Shown: positions 14,696 to 28,204, counted from the first letter of the stretch. The stretch: 64,000 nucleotides of DNA from Coturnix japonica (GCF_001577835.2 NC_029519.1:34082768-34146767); one strand, 5' to 3'. Numbers and translations: made by a program. Notes: a model not told the origin generated them from the sequence alone.

Positions 14696-16587
14696 GTAAG
14701 TGCCCTAACAAATGGAAGGAGGAAGATGAGTGATGTGGCCTGCCATGAGAAAACCACTTTCCACTCCTACATTAACAAACGCACTAGTGTTTACCTTGTT
14801 TAGTGCAAAACTTCATACGTTTCGTGTTTGTTTCTTTGCTGTAGTCCTTATCTACTAGTCTTTTCCTTACACCTATAGCACTCACATAAGAATTGCAATT
14901 GATAGTTCATGCATTTATGGGGGGAGAACTGCTGTTGTTGTTCCGTTAAGGTAGTTCAACTCAATACAAGTTTTAGGAGTCTTGTTAGTGCCAATGTTGT
15001 CTGTGTATGTTTTTATGAATTTTTATTTTTTTTGCAACATTTCATTGTATGTTTTTTGTCCTTTCTTTAGTTATAGGACAATTTTATTTTCCCTTTACAG
15101 TTGTATAGCAAAAGGGCCTTGCAGACTACTAATACGTTCTTGATCTGGACGTTACAACTACTCTAGAGCTGGCTTTCTTCTTCGCTTGCAGTGTGAAGGG
15201 GTTTCTTGAAGCCATGTTATCTGTCCTAGGGCTTTCTCAGTTCTTTACTGATTTTCCAGTTCTTTTGATTAAGCAGTAAGGAAATACCTGCCATAGCTTG
15301 CTCACAGGTATTTAGATTCTCACTACCAAGCACAAGGGTTTGACACCTTCATCACATACTCTGATGTATTTATCAGGTAATGAGTGGGATTAATCTGTGT
15401 CTGATTAATTGTGATGAAAAATCCAGTGCTGTGAATTAACTGCTCTGAAATGTAGTGCTTTATTCTCTGTTTTGTTTTGTTTCTCTGAACAGTAAGTAAA
15501 AAGCTTTTTAGTCACACAGGGTATTTTGTTAGTTTTGTTAAACTTTACTGCTTTGAACTTAAACTTCTTTGATGTACCTGCCAGTGAAATATTTCTTTTT
15601 GTGCTGGATCTCTGCCTCTCCCCACTCCTCTTCCAGCTCCATGGTATTCTTTGTTACCACAACAGACCACTGCCCCAGTCTACCTGTAGAACTACAAACA
15701 GCCTTTGTCTCAGGAGAAAAATAATAAAAAGAACAGTTTCTCACTAAGAACTAGGTCGCTGGAAAGCGATGCAGGCAGCCCTGACAGTTTTTTCCATCTT
15801 GATATGCCAGGCTAAAGGTATGGCTTATGTTGTTTTGAGAGGTAGTAGGTGAGTTCTGTCTTGGCAAGGAAAAAATAGTGAATAAGGTTATGTCTTATAT
15901 AGCTTTTAATATCAGCAAAAATATTATTCTTTCTATTAAGATCTGATATTAGTTTCTTTTGTCAAATACATCATCTGTAAGGTGCTGCTCATTTGAAATG
16001 ATTTCTTTCCTTCCTTCCAGTCTTCTCTCTTTCCTTGTCAGACTTTTAAATGAATTGAATGTTTTTTGGTTTTATTTAACCTTCTGTGCTCTACAATCCA
16101 GATTCATTCATGGATACATTACAAAAGTAGGGGGACAATATCCACAGTATACACTTGCCCTGTCTGTTTTGCCAGTTGCATGAGGTTTGTGTCTTTTGGT
16201 CAGTTTTTCCCAGCTTCTCCAAACATAAGCTTTGTATTGTCGCTTATGTCTGAATACTTAAATAGTTCTTATACCTGAGTGTGATATTCTGTCACCTTTT
16301 TTGTTCTATACTGCAGTTTTGTTCTTGTTTCTATTACTGCATTTTCTGGAAGTCTTAGCCACAAATCTGGACTCCAAGAACTAGACCTGCAAATGCAGGA
16401 CAAAAAGAAACTCCAAAGAACTTACGAGATTTAAGAAATAGTAGGTGAGATATAAAGGCAATTGGGAAGAAAAATGAAATGGCACAGGTACTGATGATCG
16501 TCATACAGAAATTTCAGCCAGCACCACTGTTGCTGTGTTGTTCTGGCAATGCATGAAGGGGCTTCTGGAAGGAGCTAAGGACTGCAA

Positions 16588-16800
16588 ATTCATAGAATAA
16601 TTCAGATAGGAGGTCATCTGGTACAAATTCCAGCAGAAAACAGACAAAACACTAAATTTAGGTGCGCTTGCCAAGGGCTTTGTCCTGTCATATCACAAAA
16701 ACTTCCAAAGAAAGCAATTATGCAGTCTCTTTTTATAGCCTGATCCAATCCCTAACATTCTTAAATGTTAAGGTGTTTTCATCTAGGTGTTAGCTTTTCT
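16588..16800 (-). mobile_element. Decayed CR1 LINE 3' fragment, antisense (probable)
   Basis: TTCATAGAATAATTCAGATAGG and the following AGGTCATCTGGTACAAATTCCA resemble a worn antisense CR1 terminus, whose usual form is CATAGAATCA...GGTTGGAAGG and a GATCATCTAGTTCCAAC motif. The sequence after it (AAGGGCTTTGTCCTGTCATATC, then CTGATCCAATCCCTAACATTCTTA) follows the expected order of CR1 antisense blocks, with many changes. It would be clearly older than the other CR1 copies. The right boundary is approximate. Confidence 0.55.
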
Positions 16801-19800
16801 TATTGTATGACAAGATAGTAAATAGACTAGTTTACACAGTCCAGTATGTGCTTATGCTCTGTGTGTAAAAGCAAGAGTGAAGGGACTTGGAAGCAGCACA
16901 GGGGTGAAAGGGAGAAAGCAGCAATGATCTTCTGAATTGGTAAATAGAGCAGAGATTTGTATCTGTAGCAGAGAAAAACATCCATTGTTTTGGGTCAAGC
17001 AAAGCTTCTTCCATTTCCCGAAAGACGTGTTTGGGTCTTTTTTTCTTTTTCCCAATAGTAATTTTATTTTTATCCCAGAAGTGATTTTTGTTTATAATGC
17101 TCGTAACTAGGCTCTTCCATCTCATGATTTCCAAGAAAGTAAACTGATGTTTTCACTGTTTCATGGAGAAGAAAAATAAATACCCCAACTTTTATTGCTT
17201 TCCCTTTTGTTTCTGCTTTTTGCTTAGCAGAGGAATACTTGTGATTCACTGCAGCATAACCGATGGTTTAACCTCTTGAAGCTTTAGAGATCTACTGTAG
17301 TTTGGAATCGTTGGTGTTTTTTTAGCTCATTACTTGGAGGAGTACTCTGTTGTTTATGCAGAAATCTGTGAACATTTTAGCTTTTTTCTGTAGGTAAGAG
17401 GAACCTAATATCATGGACACTGGTAAGGGAACAGGTTCAAATATGATGTTCTGGGGTAAAAGTTTTTGCTCTCATTTCTTATACTTTTGTGTCAGATTTG
17501 GAGATAAGTTTGTTTATATGAATGTTCTTGTTACTGACATATACTGTTTATGCTCAAAGGTTGTGGGTATTTTGGTTGTGTTTTTGCGTGTTTCTGTTAA
17601 TCCTGGAACTGTGTGTTTCTTACAGTCGTGTCCTCTACTAGTGTTTGCTGCCTTGGGAAAACTTTTTTTCTACTTGAAAGTCGCGGAGTCTGATTTTAAT
17701 CTTCAGTACACACCGTAGCCTAAAGGAGTTTCTAAAGCTCCTCTCTGTGTCCTTGCTGGTCACTCTAGCTCTTAAAAAAGTACTTTGCTGTTTCCTCAAC
17801 TGTTTAGCTGGTTCATGTGGAGCAAGCAGATTGTGCTACATTTATATCCCCAGTTTTATATTCATGGGCCACCTCTGTATTTAAGGATGGGAAGAGCAGG
17901 AAATAATTCCTTTAGAAACAAAGTGTTTAGTTAATTTATTTCCAAACACTGTCTCCTACTCATGTACTAGTATTTTGTTTTTAAGCTGCTTCAGTATTTT
18001 TCTTAAGTGCTTTTTGGCTACTCAAATATTTGTATATATCTGCATGTTACAGTGCTTTGGTTAGAAATAGCATGAGAAGAATTTGCCCCTGGGTGAACAC
18101 TCTTCTCCCTGAAACAGCAGCCAGTAAAGCAAACTGTTTTGACTTTTTTTTTTATTATTAGTGCTGCTTAGTTTTCATTTTAGTGACATCTATTTGCAGC
18201 TTTGTAAATAGGCTTGGGTGCTCTCCTCCCTCCCGGTCTTGGGTGTTGCTTAATCTTTTGCTCTTTCAGCCAATAAGCCTATTTTTACTGAGATAAAATC
18301 TCAAGGAGGAAATAGTTTCAGAGAGGATGAATGTACATCTTAAGTGGATTAGCATGTGTATTTTGAGAAAGATAGAATGTCAAAAATAAGAATTAAAATC
18401 CTTTAAATTTATTCCTGAATTTTAATTAGGGGTTACTCAAATTTGTCTTTAATTTCTTCTTGGCCAGTACACTGATGACTTTTTTTTTCTTACTTACCCT
18501 AGTGCATTAAACTTGCCTTCATGCCTTAGGAAACCCCAACGTGTTGTTCTTAAACATCAAGGAGTCAGAGACAAATACTGTTTGTCATACAAAAGTTTTC
18601 CACTGTGCTTCCATCTTTCTTACAGACGTGTTAGATGTTCACACACTCTCCAGCTACCTGCATACTTCTGCAGGATGCAGTTCCTTTATCTGTCTGTTTC
18701 TCAGTTAAAGTGTGGCAGATGAATTCCCAGAAGTCTCCTGGCTGTTACCATTGTGCCTTTTGTCTTTCTTCTACTGCCCATCCTTTTTTCAGGGATGTGA
18801 GTTCTTGGTAAAATATTGAGGAATGAAAGCATCGAGCTGGGGAAAAGCTTCTGCATGATTATTGATCTTCAGGTGACATCAGTTCAGTTTTTCCTTTTTG
18901 ATGAAGCAGAAGGAGAATAACCTTTGTGGAAAGGTGAATTAATGTTTTGATGAAACAGTACAAATAGAAAAGCTGTGGTTTGTATCCATAGTACTATTAA
19001 GCATATTTTCCTAAGGTAACTGGATAGGTTCTATAACAGACTTCTTACAGATGGCAATTTGGGCTTATTTGCTATTGCTATTTGCTGTATTTTCCTAAAG
19101 CTCAATTGCCTGTCATTTCCTCCAGTATCTGCATAGGATATAGTTGTCCATATAAAGTCTGTTGTCTATGTTTGTATCAAGTCCTTTGTGTGTAATAATT
19201 GTTGTGTGCAGTCCATCTCCATCAGAGCAGCACGGTGAGTAGTGTGTATACCAAGACTTGTGTTTCTGTTTGCAGACCAGCAAACATCCAAGTGCAAGGT
19301 CTGTGGTGTTCACTATTAAATGCATTCAGGCTCAAAGGTCTTCTATCTGCAATAGCCAGTTCCAGGCTTATATTGTAGACTTTTGCAGCCTTCCTGATTT
19401 CCTGCTAATAGCTGAAATAAGGATTTGTGTTCACTTTTGATCTTCAAAATGGCTTTGTTAAAATAACATCTTCTGCAAGAAATATTTAACTAGGCACATG
19501 ATAATTAACTCATCATATTCTGGAAAATAGTCTTAAGAATTTTCGAAAGCTTCAGAACTTTCTGAATATTTGGTAGCTTTTTGAAGTAGTGGTTTCTTGT
19601 TTGTAGTAAAACTTATCAGCCAATGTGAGGAGCAGAAGTGTAAAGAAATTCACTGAAGGAAGTCTTGTAGCACTTCTTTCACTCAAATAAATGTATTTTA
19701 TTACATTTTAGGACTTTTCCCAATAGGAAATAAGGCATTACATCAATTACTGGTGTAGATAAAGCAAGAAATAGATTGACTTAGGAAATAAGTGACGATA

Positions 19801-21290
19801 AATGTTAGAGTCTCTAATGAATGATATGGTAGTTTGAGTTCTAATATAAATAGTTATTATTTTAATTGAATGTAAGCTGATTGTAACAAATGTGCTCTAT
19901 TTTTGTAGCTGAGATGGAATTAAATGAGAATGTTTATAAGAGTATAAATATTATTTAGATGAGACTTTAATAGCTTGTTAGATGCTCGTTTAGATCTTAT
20001 TCAGATACTGTAAACATATTTGTACAGGAGTTTTGGTCTTAGGAGTCTCCTTGGGATGTGTTTATTGGCTGTGAATATAAATGGTGCACTTGGAGCAGCC
20101 AGAGCTCTCTCTGCAAGCCTTAGCCTCAGGTTCTGGATTCACGGATTTCCCATCCCATTCCTCCTCACAAACCTTTGTGATTATACTTGCTTTGAAGTTG
20201 AAAGCTGATTGGCTTTGACCTTTTTGACCTCTCACAATTGGGATTCCGTGACTGAGTAACAAAAGGGGGGGGGAAGGGTTTTTTTTTTTAATTTCTTTTT
20301 AAGTACACCTGTAAAAATAAAGTAAGTAGTTCTTTCTTTAAATCTTGCGGGCAAGTTCTTTATAGTTCACATCATTATCATGCGATGTTTTTTAAATCAT
20401 TTCTAGTTTGAAAATTGTTTTAAAATCAAATTTGAGCTTTGGTGACCATTTTAATTGATAAGCAGGAGCTACTGTGTGGCAAATTGAGGAGCATGGCAGC
20501 TACTGGTTTGCCACTGGTGGTATAAGTTTGGCTTTGATCCAACTCTGTCTCCTCTTTGGTGCATGACTGTAACTTCCAATAGAGCGTATCCTGTGAGAAG
20601 ACATTGTTGGAGATGCATGTGATACACTGATAAAGTAGCCTCTGATCAGTCATTATCAAAGTTATTAGGGTATTGAAGAGAAAAGCATGGGAAAATCAGA
20701 GTTTACTAAGTTTCTCTGGTGGTGTTACACCTTCCCATCTGTGCTCACCACTCAGTTGATATTGGCAGTTCCTAAAGTGTCACCATGATTTTTATCTGTG
20801 CTTCTTTGGCCAGCACTGACGGATGCCAATTTTCTGTACTGATTATTAATGAGTGATCTCTGAGCAGAGTGGTCTGATATGGCTCCATTCTTGATAGTTC
20901 TGTCCTGTGTGTGTTTCTTTCCACGTGTGCAGCAGGAGTAAATCCTGGTCCTAGGACTAAGCTTTAGAAAGAAAGAATTCTCCGCTTTGTCTCACTGAAA
21001 TATAATAGTAAAATATTCCAACTTTTCTTCACTTTTTAATTTATTTTTTTTTTTAGTTCACCTTCTATGCATGGAGAACACTTAGTAGCAGTTACCTCAC
21101 TGTTTTAATAATTTCTCTGGTAATTATTTATCAGTTTTCTTAACTATGTGATGTAAGATAACATTTAGATTTTCCTCTGAGAAATGACTAAGGAGTCAAC
21201 TTGTGAGCACATGAGGAAAGTGAAATTTCAGTCCACAGGTGTCCTGAATTTCAAGCTGTCTGTCTGTCTGAAGATGCAACAATCCTTTAT

Positions 21291-21305
21291 TATTATTATT
21301 ATTCT
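21291..21305. repeat. Short (TTA)n tract
   Basis: About five TTA units, a short simple repeat in a TBCK intron. Confidence 0.7.
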
Positions 21306-21427
21306 TTAAACATTTCAGCCCCAATCCTGGTTGTCTCTGAGCGGGAAAGCTACACTGAAAGTCAGCATAAGTAGTTGTTGCTATTTCCTGTGTAATGGTT
21401 TTATTTCATATTTCTTTAAAATAATCC

Positions 21428-21449
21428 TTTTTTTTTTTTTTTTTTTTTT
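21428..21449. repeat. Poly-T run (22 T)
   Basis: An uninterrupted homopolymer in a TBCK intron. I see no recognisable element next to it that would make this the tail of an antisense retrocopy. Confidence 0.85.
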
Positions 21450-24400
21450 GAGTGCAGCATGTGTTTTTTTGCAGTGAAACATGCTTGTGAATTTATTTTA
21501 GGAGAGAAGCAACTCTCAGAATGAACCCACCAAATGTACTAAGTCCATACTTTATGACCAGCTTGGTTCTAAAAAGCTTTGTGCTTTATTCTGCTTCTGA
21601 TTAGTATACTTAGATACTGCAGAGAGAAATGGTCTGCTTACTATGACTTTCTTGTGTTTGTGTGCTTGTAGCATTAGGAGGCAATTGAGTTTCCCAGAAA
21701 TATTTGAAGCTGGGTTTTGGAGGAAAAGTAAATTCAAGGACATTGGGTTTTTTTGCACACAAATGTTATGAAATGCACAGGCACAGCTGCATTCTGCCAG
21801 TTCCTGAAGCACTAATTTCATCTTGTGCTATGTTCCGTTTACCTTATATCAGTGCTGTGAAAGTTTTGTCTTAGAGCATGCTGCTCTGTAAACAGTGATA
21901 CCAAAGAAGTATAATAAAAAGGAATTTTCAGAACATGGGGAAGAAGTGTATTATGTGGGAGATAAATGTATTTATATCCATCAAAAGCCTAAGCTTAGGG
22001 TTTTGATTTGTTCTTAGTGCACACCTCAGGTTTCGCTCCTACCCTATGTTTTTCTTCTCTAAACATCCTAGTGCTATTCTACCTTGTTCATGCTCATTTA
22101 GAAAATAACAGCAACCAAAAAGATTGATTTCTTTTTTTAGTTATTATTTTTTTAATCAAAGTTCCCAGACCCTGAAGTTACAGATGTGATCATACCGTGA
22201 GGGAGAAGAAATTCTTCTTCCGTTTGCAGTTTGCATTGAGGTGTGATACTAAATTCCTGTTGTTTTTGTTTTCGAAAAGGATAGGGGTACCTCTGGCAGC
22301 TAGTGTTCTTTAGAGTCTGTAACTTGTTTTTCTACAAAATATTACAATTTCTTGTCAAAGAGACAGTATCTATCAAGAGAAAAATGTAAGCACTGATAGA
22401 AACTGAGGAAGGCATGCAAGATTGTTCTTGTTCCTTCTAGTTTTATGTCGTATTAAGTACCTTGTGGGTGTTCTCAAGCACAGCTGGATTATGGCTGTAA
22501 TTTAAGTTGGTTTCCTGTAGTGGTGAGAAGTATTTACCTGTTTTATCACATCAGAGACAGTAACGAAGGAGACCTTGCAGCATGCCTGTCTGGCTGCATG
22601 CAGGGAATAATTTCATCTTTCTGCTCTGCTGACTCAGTTGATTGACTCAATTATATTATTCAAGGGAGATAGAGTGAAGTTTCCTTGGTAATTAGCTACT
22701 TGGCAAGCAGAGGTCACTTAGTTTTTTGTAGACTGCTTATAGTTATGTAATAAGATTTGGAAGATATTGATGAATGATGACAAGCCAAGCATTGCTGTTT
22801 GTTCCCTTCCCTAATCTTCCCTAGCCACTGTTCTCACCTCTCTGCAGCATCAGGCCACACAGAGAGGGATGGGAGATGTGAAAGAGGCCATGCTCCAAGG
22901 TGGATCAGGTCTGCCTATAAAATGTTCTTGTGGTGCAGGATCAGCTGCAGAGCAACCCTGCTGGAAGCATGGGTCTGGGTGTTTCTTCAGTCTCTGATAA
23001 AAAGCGCAGGATCTGGAGCTGGGAACTCTGCGAGAGGGAGAGGACGAGTACAGGATCAGGGCAGACATAGCTAATGGGAATGGGGGGAGATGGGTAGCGC
23101 AGAGAAGGTGGGATACCAATGTACTGACCTGGAAATCTGCAGAGCTGAGTATGATGGCAAGGGGGGAGAGTCTGAGGCATAACAGTAAGTATCTTAGTGA
23201 GGCTGCATAGAAAACAATAGCCCTATAGTGCATGAAAAATTTTAGTAAACGTTTCCTAGTAGCTGTAAGTTTATATGTTCCTTCCTTTTAAGTATTCCTG
23301 ACTGAAAATTTAAAACAAACAAGCAAAAAACCTTTGAGACCTTATTCTTTGATTCCATGTTAACAGTGGTCATAAAAATGTTGTTTTGGGGGGTGAGAGC
23401 TTGAGACTGCATATGTGAACCTTGTTTATTTGTTATTATTAGACTACTTTTTGCCTATGTAGGCTTCTTTGTGTCAGTAGTAGTTGATTTATGCATTATT
23501 CTTTCTGTGTGGTTGCAGGAGCAAAATACTTTTCACTATCAAAGCTGTTATTCTGTTTGTTTATAAGGAAACAACAAAAAATAAATCCAGCAAAAATAAA
23601 TGTACAAAGTACAATGATTTTGGGGATTCGGTACTGCCTTTATCTACTCATTTATCAAGGATAAAAAGAAAAACAATTGCATGGGAAATTCTAAGTGGAA
23701 ACACTGGGAGAGAGTGTTTTCAGTCATGAAATTGTTCCGGGTGATGGTTAGATGGCTAAAATTCAGAGTGTTCTTGCTTGATCTTGATTGATTGCCTTTT
23801 CAGATACATTGTCTGTCAGGAAAACTGCTTTTGATTTAAAACATGGTAGCAATGGCTTGGCCTACTTGGCAAGGCAGCTACAAATCTGCATGAAATGTCA
23901 ATTCTTGCTTTTTCTTCCTCTTCTTTCTACCTGTTTTCATCTGACTGCTATGTTTCAGTTTGTATAAAACAGTGCTACTCTGTAGGAATATGTTTACCCC
24001 GATGCTTCTTTGGGAACATGACCTTGAATGCTGCATTTAGATGGAATAGCAATACAAAAGCTTTCTTACATTACCGGTACTTCAACGAAAAGCAATATAT
24101 TTGCTAGAAACTGATGTGACCCTTGATTCTAAGTTGCATCTTTTTGTGGTTGCTGTGTGAATCTGCTTTTTTTTTTTTTTTCTTTTCTGGTTTTGTTTGA
24201 TCGATTCTTCACATATCTTCCAAAACTCTTTTCTTCTAAGCTGGTTTTAAAATGCTATTTCTTTCTTATTCCTGGTTATACATTAATGAATTTATTTCAG
24301 AAACAAAACAGTATATTCCAAAAGAAGGGAATGACATTGTCTGTGAAGAGTGTTTCTTCTTGTAGGACTCTAAGAAAAAAGTGTTTTACTTGAACCCTAG

Positions 24401-26111
24401 CTTTTTAATTATATTGACTTTCAGGCTGACGTTCCTTATGTATTAATTTTGTTGCAGTAAATTATGCCAACTTCAAAGACAAAAGCTGGGGAGCCCTGCT
24501 TCTACTTAGATAAAGCTATCCTTTATGTGGATAAAAAGTTACTTTATAGCTTCTGTGTTTATCAGATGGGACTGTTAAGTTCAGGTTCAGCAGAACTATA
24601 GAAACTTGCTTATTTTCTCAGCAATGTATATCTTCATTTAATAGCAAGGATGAAATGCCTGTAAGAGATTACTGCTAATGGAAAAGTAGATCGGGGTTAT
24701 GATTGCACTAGCCACATGTTCTGAAGTGCTTTTATCTTTCGGAAGCTTGACTTCTAACTTGAGAATGCTTAAGCGGCTTTGATTCTAATATTAAAAAGAA
24801 GAAAAAAAAATCAAAATTCTTAATGACTGTTTCTTGTTATTAGGAGCAGTAAAGGGATATGGCTTAGCAATTCCCAGACGTATTTTAAAATTAGCAGGGT
24901 AAGAAGAATAATTTCTTTACTCTTAAAGTACTTAAGATGCTGTCGGAGAAACTTCTGGGAGGTAACTAGACCTTAAGCTTCAGTACAAGTATTTATATTT
25001 GCTATAGTATGGTGGTGATTAAGCAGTCTTCTCTGATGAACAGCTTCTTATATCTGATTAGTCTAAATTAATATTCACCATTGAAGTTAGTAAATGCTAA
25101 AATAAATCTATTTGTGAATGTCAGCTGACTTCTCTTGCACCTTTTCTTAAATGATTGGCTGGCCTAATGTGAGGAGAGTGATTGCTGAGGTGTGGAAAAC
25201 AACTTAAACAGGTAAAGAGCAGGGGAGGTGTTAAAGGTACAGAATGATCTGTGAGATTTGGATTGTTAGGGGCTGTGATAGCCTGAAGTCTAAACTCAAG
25301 TCCAGTGCATAATTGCAAGTCTGTTTACCAGGATGGTGATGTGCAGATGAGACATGAGGATGGTCTGGCAGAAGGATTGATGTATTGGTGTTAGCCATGT
25401 TTAGCTCGAGCCGACTGACAAGTCATCAGAGAAATTCTGTAAGGAAAATATCTGATGTGAAATATAGTTATTATCAGAGACCTCAAGGAAAGTCAATTCA
25501 TTTGAAGTCATTCTCAAATGTGATTAGGAAATACGATCTTACACATGCATTCATGTATTTCACTTTGCAATTTGAAGGAAAGAAATCAATCTGATAAAAC
25601 AGCTGTTACAGGATAGAATTTTGGCAATTTTATTTCCCATAAGCCTGTTGATTAGCTTTAGTTTCCAGCTTTGCTTAAAGCTTGTATAGAGATTTTGTAT
25701 CACAAATTTGTCATTATAGACAGAGCTGGATATGCTAGGTCAGAAGGATGGAAAAGGGGGAAAAAAAGAAAAAAGAAAATGAAATTTGGGCAAATGTGGT
25801 TGTAAGATTCACAGCTGAATGTTTCTCCTTGTTTTCAACATAGTTAATGGGGGGGGAAGCTTGTCCTGGTAATTAAAAACCAATTAATGGGTAGATAGTG
25901 TCTGCCTGTGGAATGCTTCTTGTAGCTTTATACTTGATAGACAAGGGAAGACTGATTTTTTTATATTAGTATAGGCTAATTTTGACCATTTTGTTTTCTG
26001 CTGTAAAATTAATGCTATCTTTGCTAATTTATTCCTCCCTGTGGTGTTCATCTCATATGCACAATAATAATTGTATAAATAAAAGTAGGAAGTGGTTGCA
26101 TTACTAGAGTC

Positions 26112-26180
26112 GTCACAGAATTGCAGAATGTTAAAGGTTGGAAGGTACCTTTGGAGATCATCCAATTCCAAACCCCCTGA
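26112..26180 (-). mobile_element. CR1 LINE 3' terminal fragment, antisense
   Basis: TCACAGAATTGCAGAATG is followed by GGTTGGAAGGTACCTTTGGAGATCATCCAATTCCAAACCCCCTG. This is the reverse complement of the CR1 3' end: octamer tail, then GGGGGTTTGGAATTGGATGATCTCC. Only about 70 bp is clear, and the sequence after it is too diverged to assign. It lies about 100 bp from a sense CR1 copy, so the two are head to head. Confidence 0.85.
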
Positions 26181-26277
26181 TGATGCAGCTTTCCAAGATA
26201 TGGACTACTGAATTCATTTGACAGGTCTGAATTTTGTCAGGAGTATTTGACTTTGAGCTTTGACTACCTCATCGTTG

Positions 26278-26609
26278 CCTTCCTGTACTTGAAGGGAGCA
26301 TATAAACAGGAGGTGGAATGGCCATTTATGAGGGTGGATAGTAATAGGATAAGGAGGAATGGCTTTAAACTGAGATGGGGAGGTTTAGGTTAGATGTTAG
26401 GAGGAAGTTTTTCACACAAAGGTTGGTGACGCTCTGGAACAGGTTGTCCAAGGAGACTGTGGATGCCCCATCCCTGGAGGCATTGAAGGACAGGCTGGCT
26501 GTGGCTCTGGGAAGCCTGGTCTAATGGTTGTCAACCCTGCACATAGCAAGGGGGTTGAAATTAGATGGTCATTGTGGTCATTTTCAACTCAGGTCATTCT
26601 ATGATTCAT
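26278..26609 (+). mobile_element. CR1 LINE, truncated 3' end, sense
   Basis: About 330 bp of CR1 3' sequence in consensus order: CTTGAAGGGAGCATATAAACAGG, GGATAGTAATAGGATAAGGAGGAATGGCTTTAAACTGAGATGG, a GTTAGGAGGAAGTTTTTCAC block, CTCTGGAACAGGTTGTCCAAGGAGACTGTGGATGCCCCATCCCTGGAGGCATTGAAGGACAGG, and a terminal TCATTCTATGATTCAT. The copy is 5'-truncated with no complete ORF2. It sits in a TBCK intron about 700 bp upstream of the next exon, in the same direction as the gene. Confidence 0.95.
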
Positions 26610-27303
26610 AATAAAATGGTTGTCCTTTTTATTAATGTCTTCTTCTACAAGAATAAGTTATCAGCACAGTCTGAAGGTATTTCAGACGAGGCTCCCTATA
26701 ACAATTCCTAGCTATTCTGTTTGCTCATGTGAAGATAGAAGAATTCACTATTAGCAGCTGAAGCCTTAGTCATAAACAACTTTTGCCTCTGTTTGACCTC
26801 CTGTAAAATAGGAGCTTTTAAAGGTTGCACAGGACAAACCAGTCTTGTAAGATGACTATGCTCTAAGGGTATCTTTGATGTATATAACTTAAAGTAAGTT
26901 GACTTCCATTATGTTTTTTTGTATGTATATCCAACCTGTTAACTCTCTATCTGCTGAATTAAATCATAATCTCTAAAATGATCTAAAATTTACCTGTGAT
27001 TTTTCATATTGAGACAACAGTACTAACAGAAAATAAAATATTGCTGACAAAGGCTATAAATCAGTGTTCATTAACTATTTAACACCATTGTGTATGCTGA
27101 CGTATATTTAATTACACAATATGTGAAAGTTTTCAAAAATAGGCACTTTTAGCAGTTACTTAATATTGTAGTGACTTAGGAAGGAGGAGATTTTATTTCC
27201 ATCTACCTGAGCTGTCATAATTTGAGGCTGTCAAATAACTAGAAGTTGCAATGAATGCTGTGTCTTTAACTCTATCATCTTTATATTACTTCTTTTTTTT
27301 AAG

Positions 27304-27479
27304 TCTAGGGATTCTATCAAGTTGGATGACCTGAAGGCAGAGGTGTCACCACGGATTTCAGCGGAAGATCTGATTGATCTTTGTGAATTGACAGGACCAA
27401 GTCATTCCAAAACACCTATAAAGAAAACAAAGTCTAGCAAGCCAAAGTTGCTAGTGGTGGACATCCGTAACAGTGAAGA
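27304..27479 (+). CDS. TBCK: TBCK coding exon, start of rhodanese-like domain
   Basis: The exon reads [19 protein letters not shown] and continues through EDLIDLCEL, a Lys/Ser linker ([13 protein letters not shown]) and [20 protein letters not shown] is the first beta strand and the conserved D-x-R motif of a rhodanese fold. The start is fixed at TCT by phase and by match to the human SRES peptide; an alternative AG at 27308 would break the frame. The acceptor is therefore AAG. The donor is GA|GTATCC, a weak-looking site, chosen because GA plus C from the next exon gives Asp and restores SEDF. The length is 176 bp. Without splicing the frame runs on for 45 intronic codons into a poly-A run. 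Confidence 0.94.
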
Positions 27480-27579
27480 GTATCCTTCAAATCAAAGTGT
27501 TAACCTTGCCCAATTATGCTTGTATCAGTTACTTTCTCTGCAGGAATGTGATAACAGAAGAGTTAAAAAGGAAAAAAGG

Positions 27580-27599
27580 AAAAAAAAAAAAAAAAAAAA
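27580..27599. repeat. Poly-A run (20 A)
   Basis: A homopolymer 100 bp inside the intron that follows a TBCK exon, preceded by A/G-rich sequence. In the retained-intron reading it would code for a lysine run. Confidence 0.85.
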
Positions 27600-28204
27600 G
27601 TGTCCAGTACAGTAAAAGAACTGAAGGCATTTTGTTGTTGTTGTTTTAGCATAGAGAGTACTGGCTTGCAAAGGAAATCACAGATATGTTCTTACTTTCA
27701 CACAAGAAGCTGTGATTGTAATGAAACCACTTTGTAGTAACAGCATAAGTGCTTGAATGCAGCTTGCTTTCGGTTTTTCACGATAGATGTTTCTAGCACA
27801 CCTTCCCCAGGATTTTGGAATATTTTATCGGACTAGTACTTTGAAAATGTGGGACACTTCCCAGATAAGTGGAAGGAAATGGAGAACTGTCAAAAGCTTG
27901 CGTGCTTTGACAGTCCCTCAGTGGAAGAATCAGTTCCTACAGCCTTCTCATACAGTCAGGTAATGCAGCCTGACTGTCTTAACATAAGGCATCTTGTTTG
28001 CTTATAATTTAAAAAAAAAAATACTGTAAGGTGTCTCAAAGCTGTGTTTGTATCAGAGGTGCTACTTTGTCTACACCTTACTCTTTTTTTCTTTTTTTTT
28101 TTTTTCTTTTCCAATTACATAATCTTTGCCTGCATAGTGTCACTTACTTCTACAGCCCAGCTTTCTATATGACAGTTTGTAATGAGCAGGCAATGTTTAA
28201 TTAC

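Larger units (their letters stand above)
14696..27303 (+). other. TBCK: TBCK intron (12.6 kb)
   Basis: This is the largest intron in the window. I find no coding exon or RNA gene in it. It contains a decayed antisense CR1 at about 16588-16800, a 22-T run at 21428, a locally GC-richer patch at 22.8-23.2 kb with spurious open frames on both strands, and a pair of CR1 fragments at 26112-26609. The acceptor is an AAG at 27301-27303 after an eight-T run, rather than the commoner CAG. Confidence 0.8.

Noticed and set aside
22799-23233. Overlapping open frames on both strands (91, 127 and 79 codons) with a TATAAAA word at about 22916
   Set aside because: This is a GC-richer patch inside a TBCK intron. 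The translations show no domain, no splice partner and no consistent codon usage. The TATA-like word alone is not evidence for a promoter or for a mobile element.
27322-27615. 97-codon frame as a separate small lysine-rich protein
   Set aside because: The first 53 codons are a TBCK exon. The rest is intron, ending in a poly-A run.
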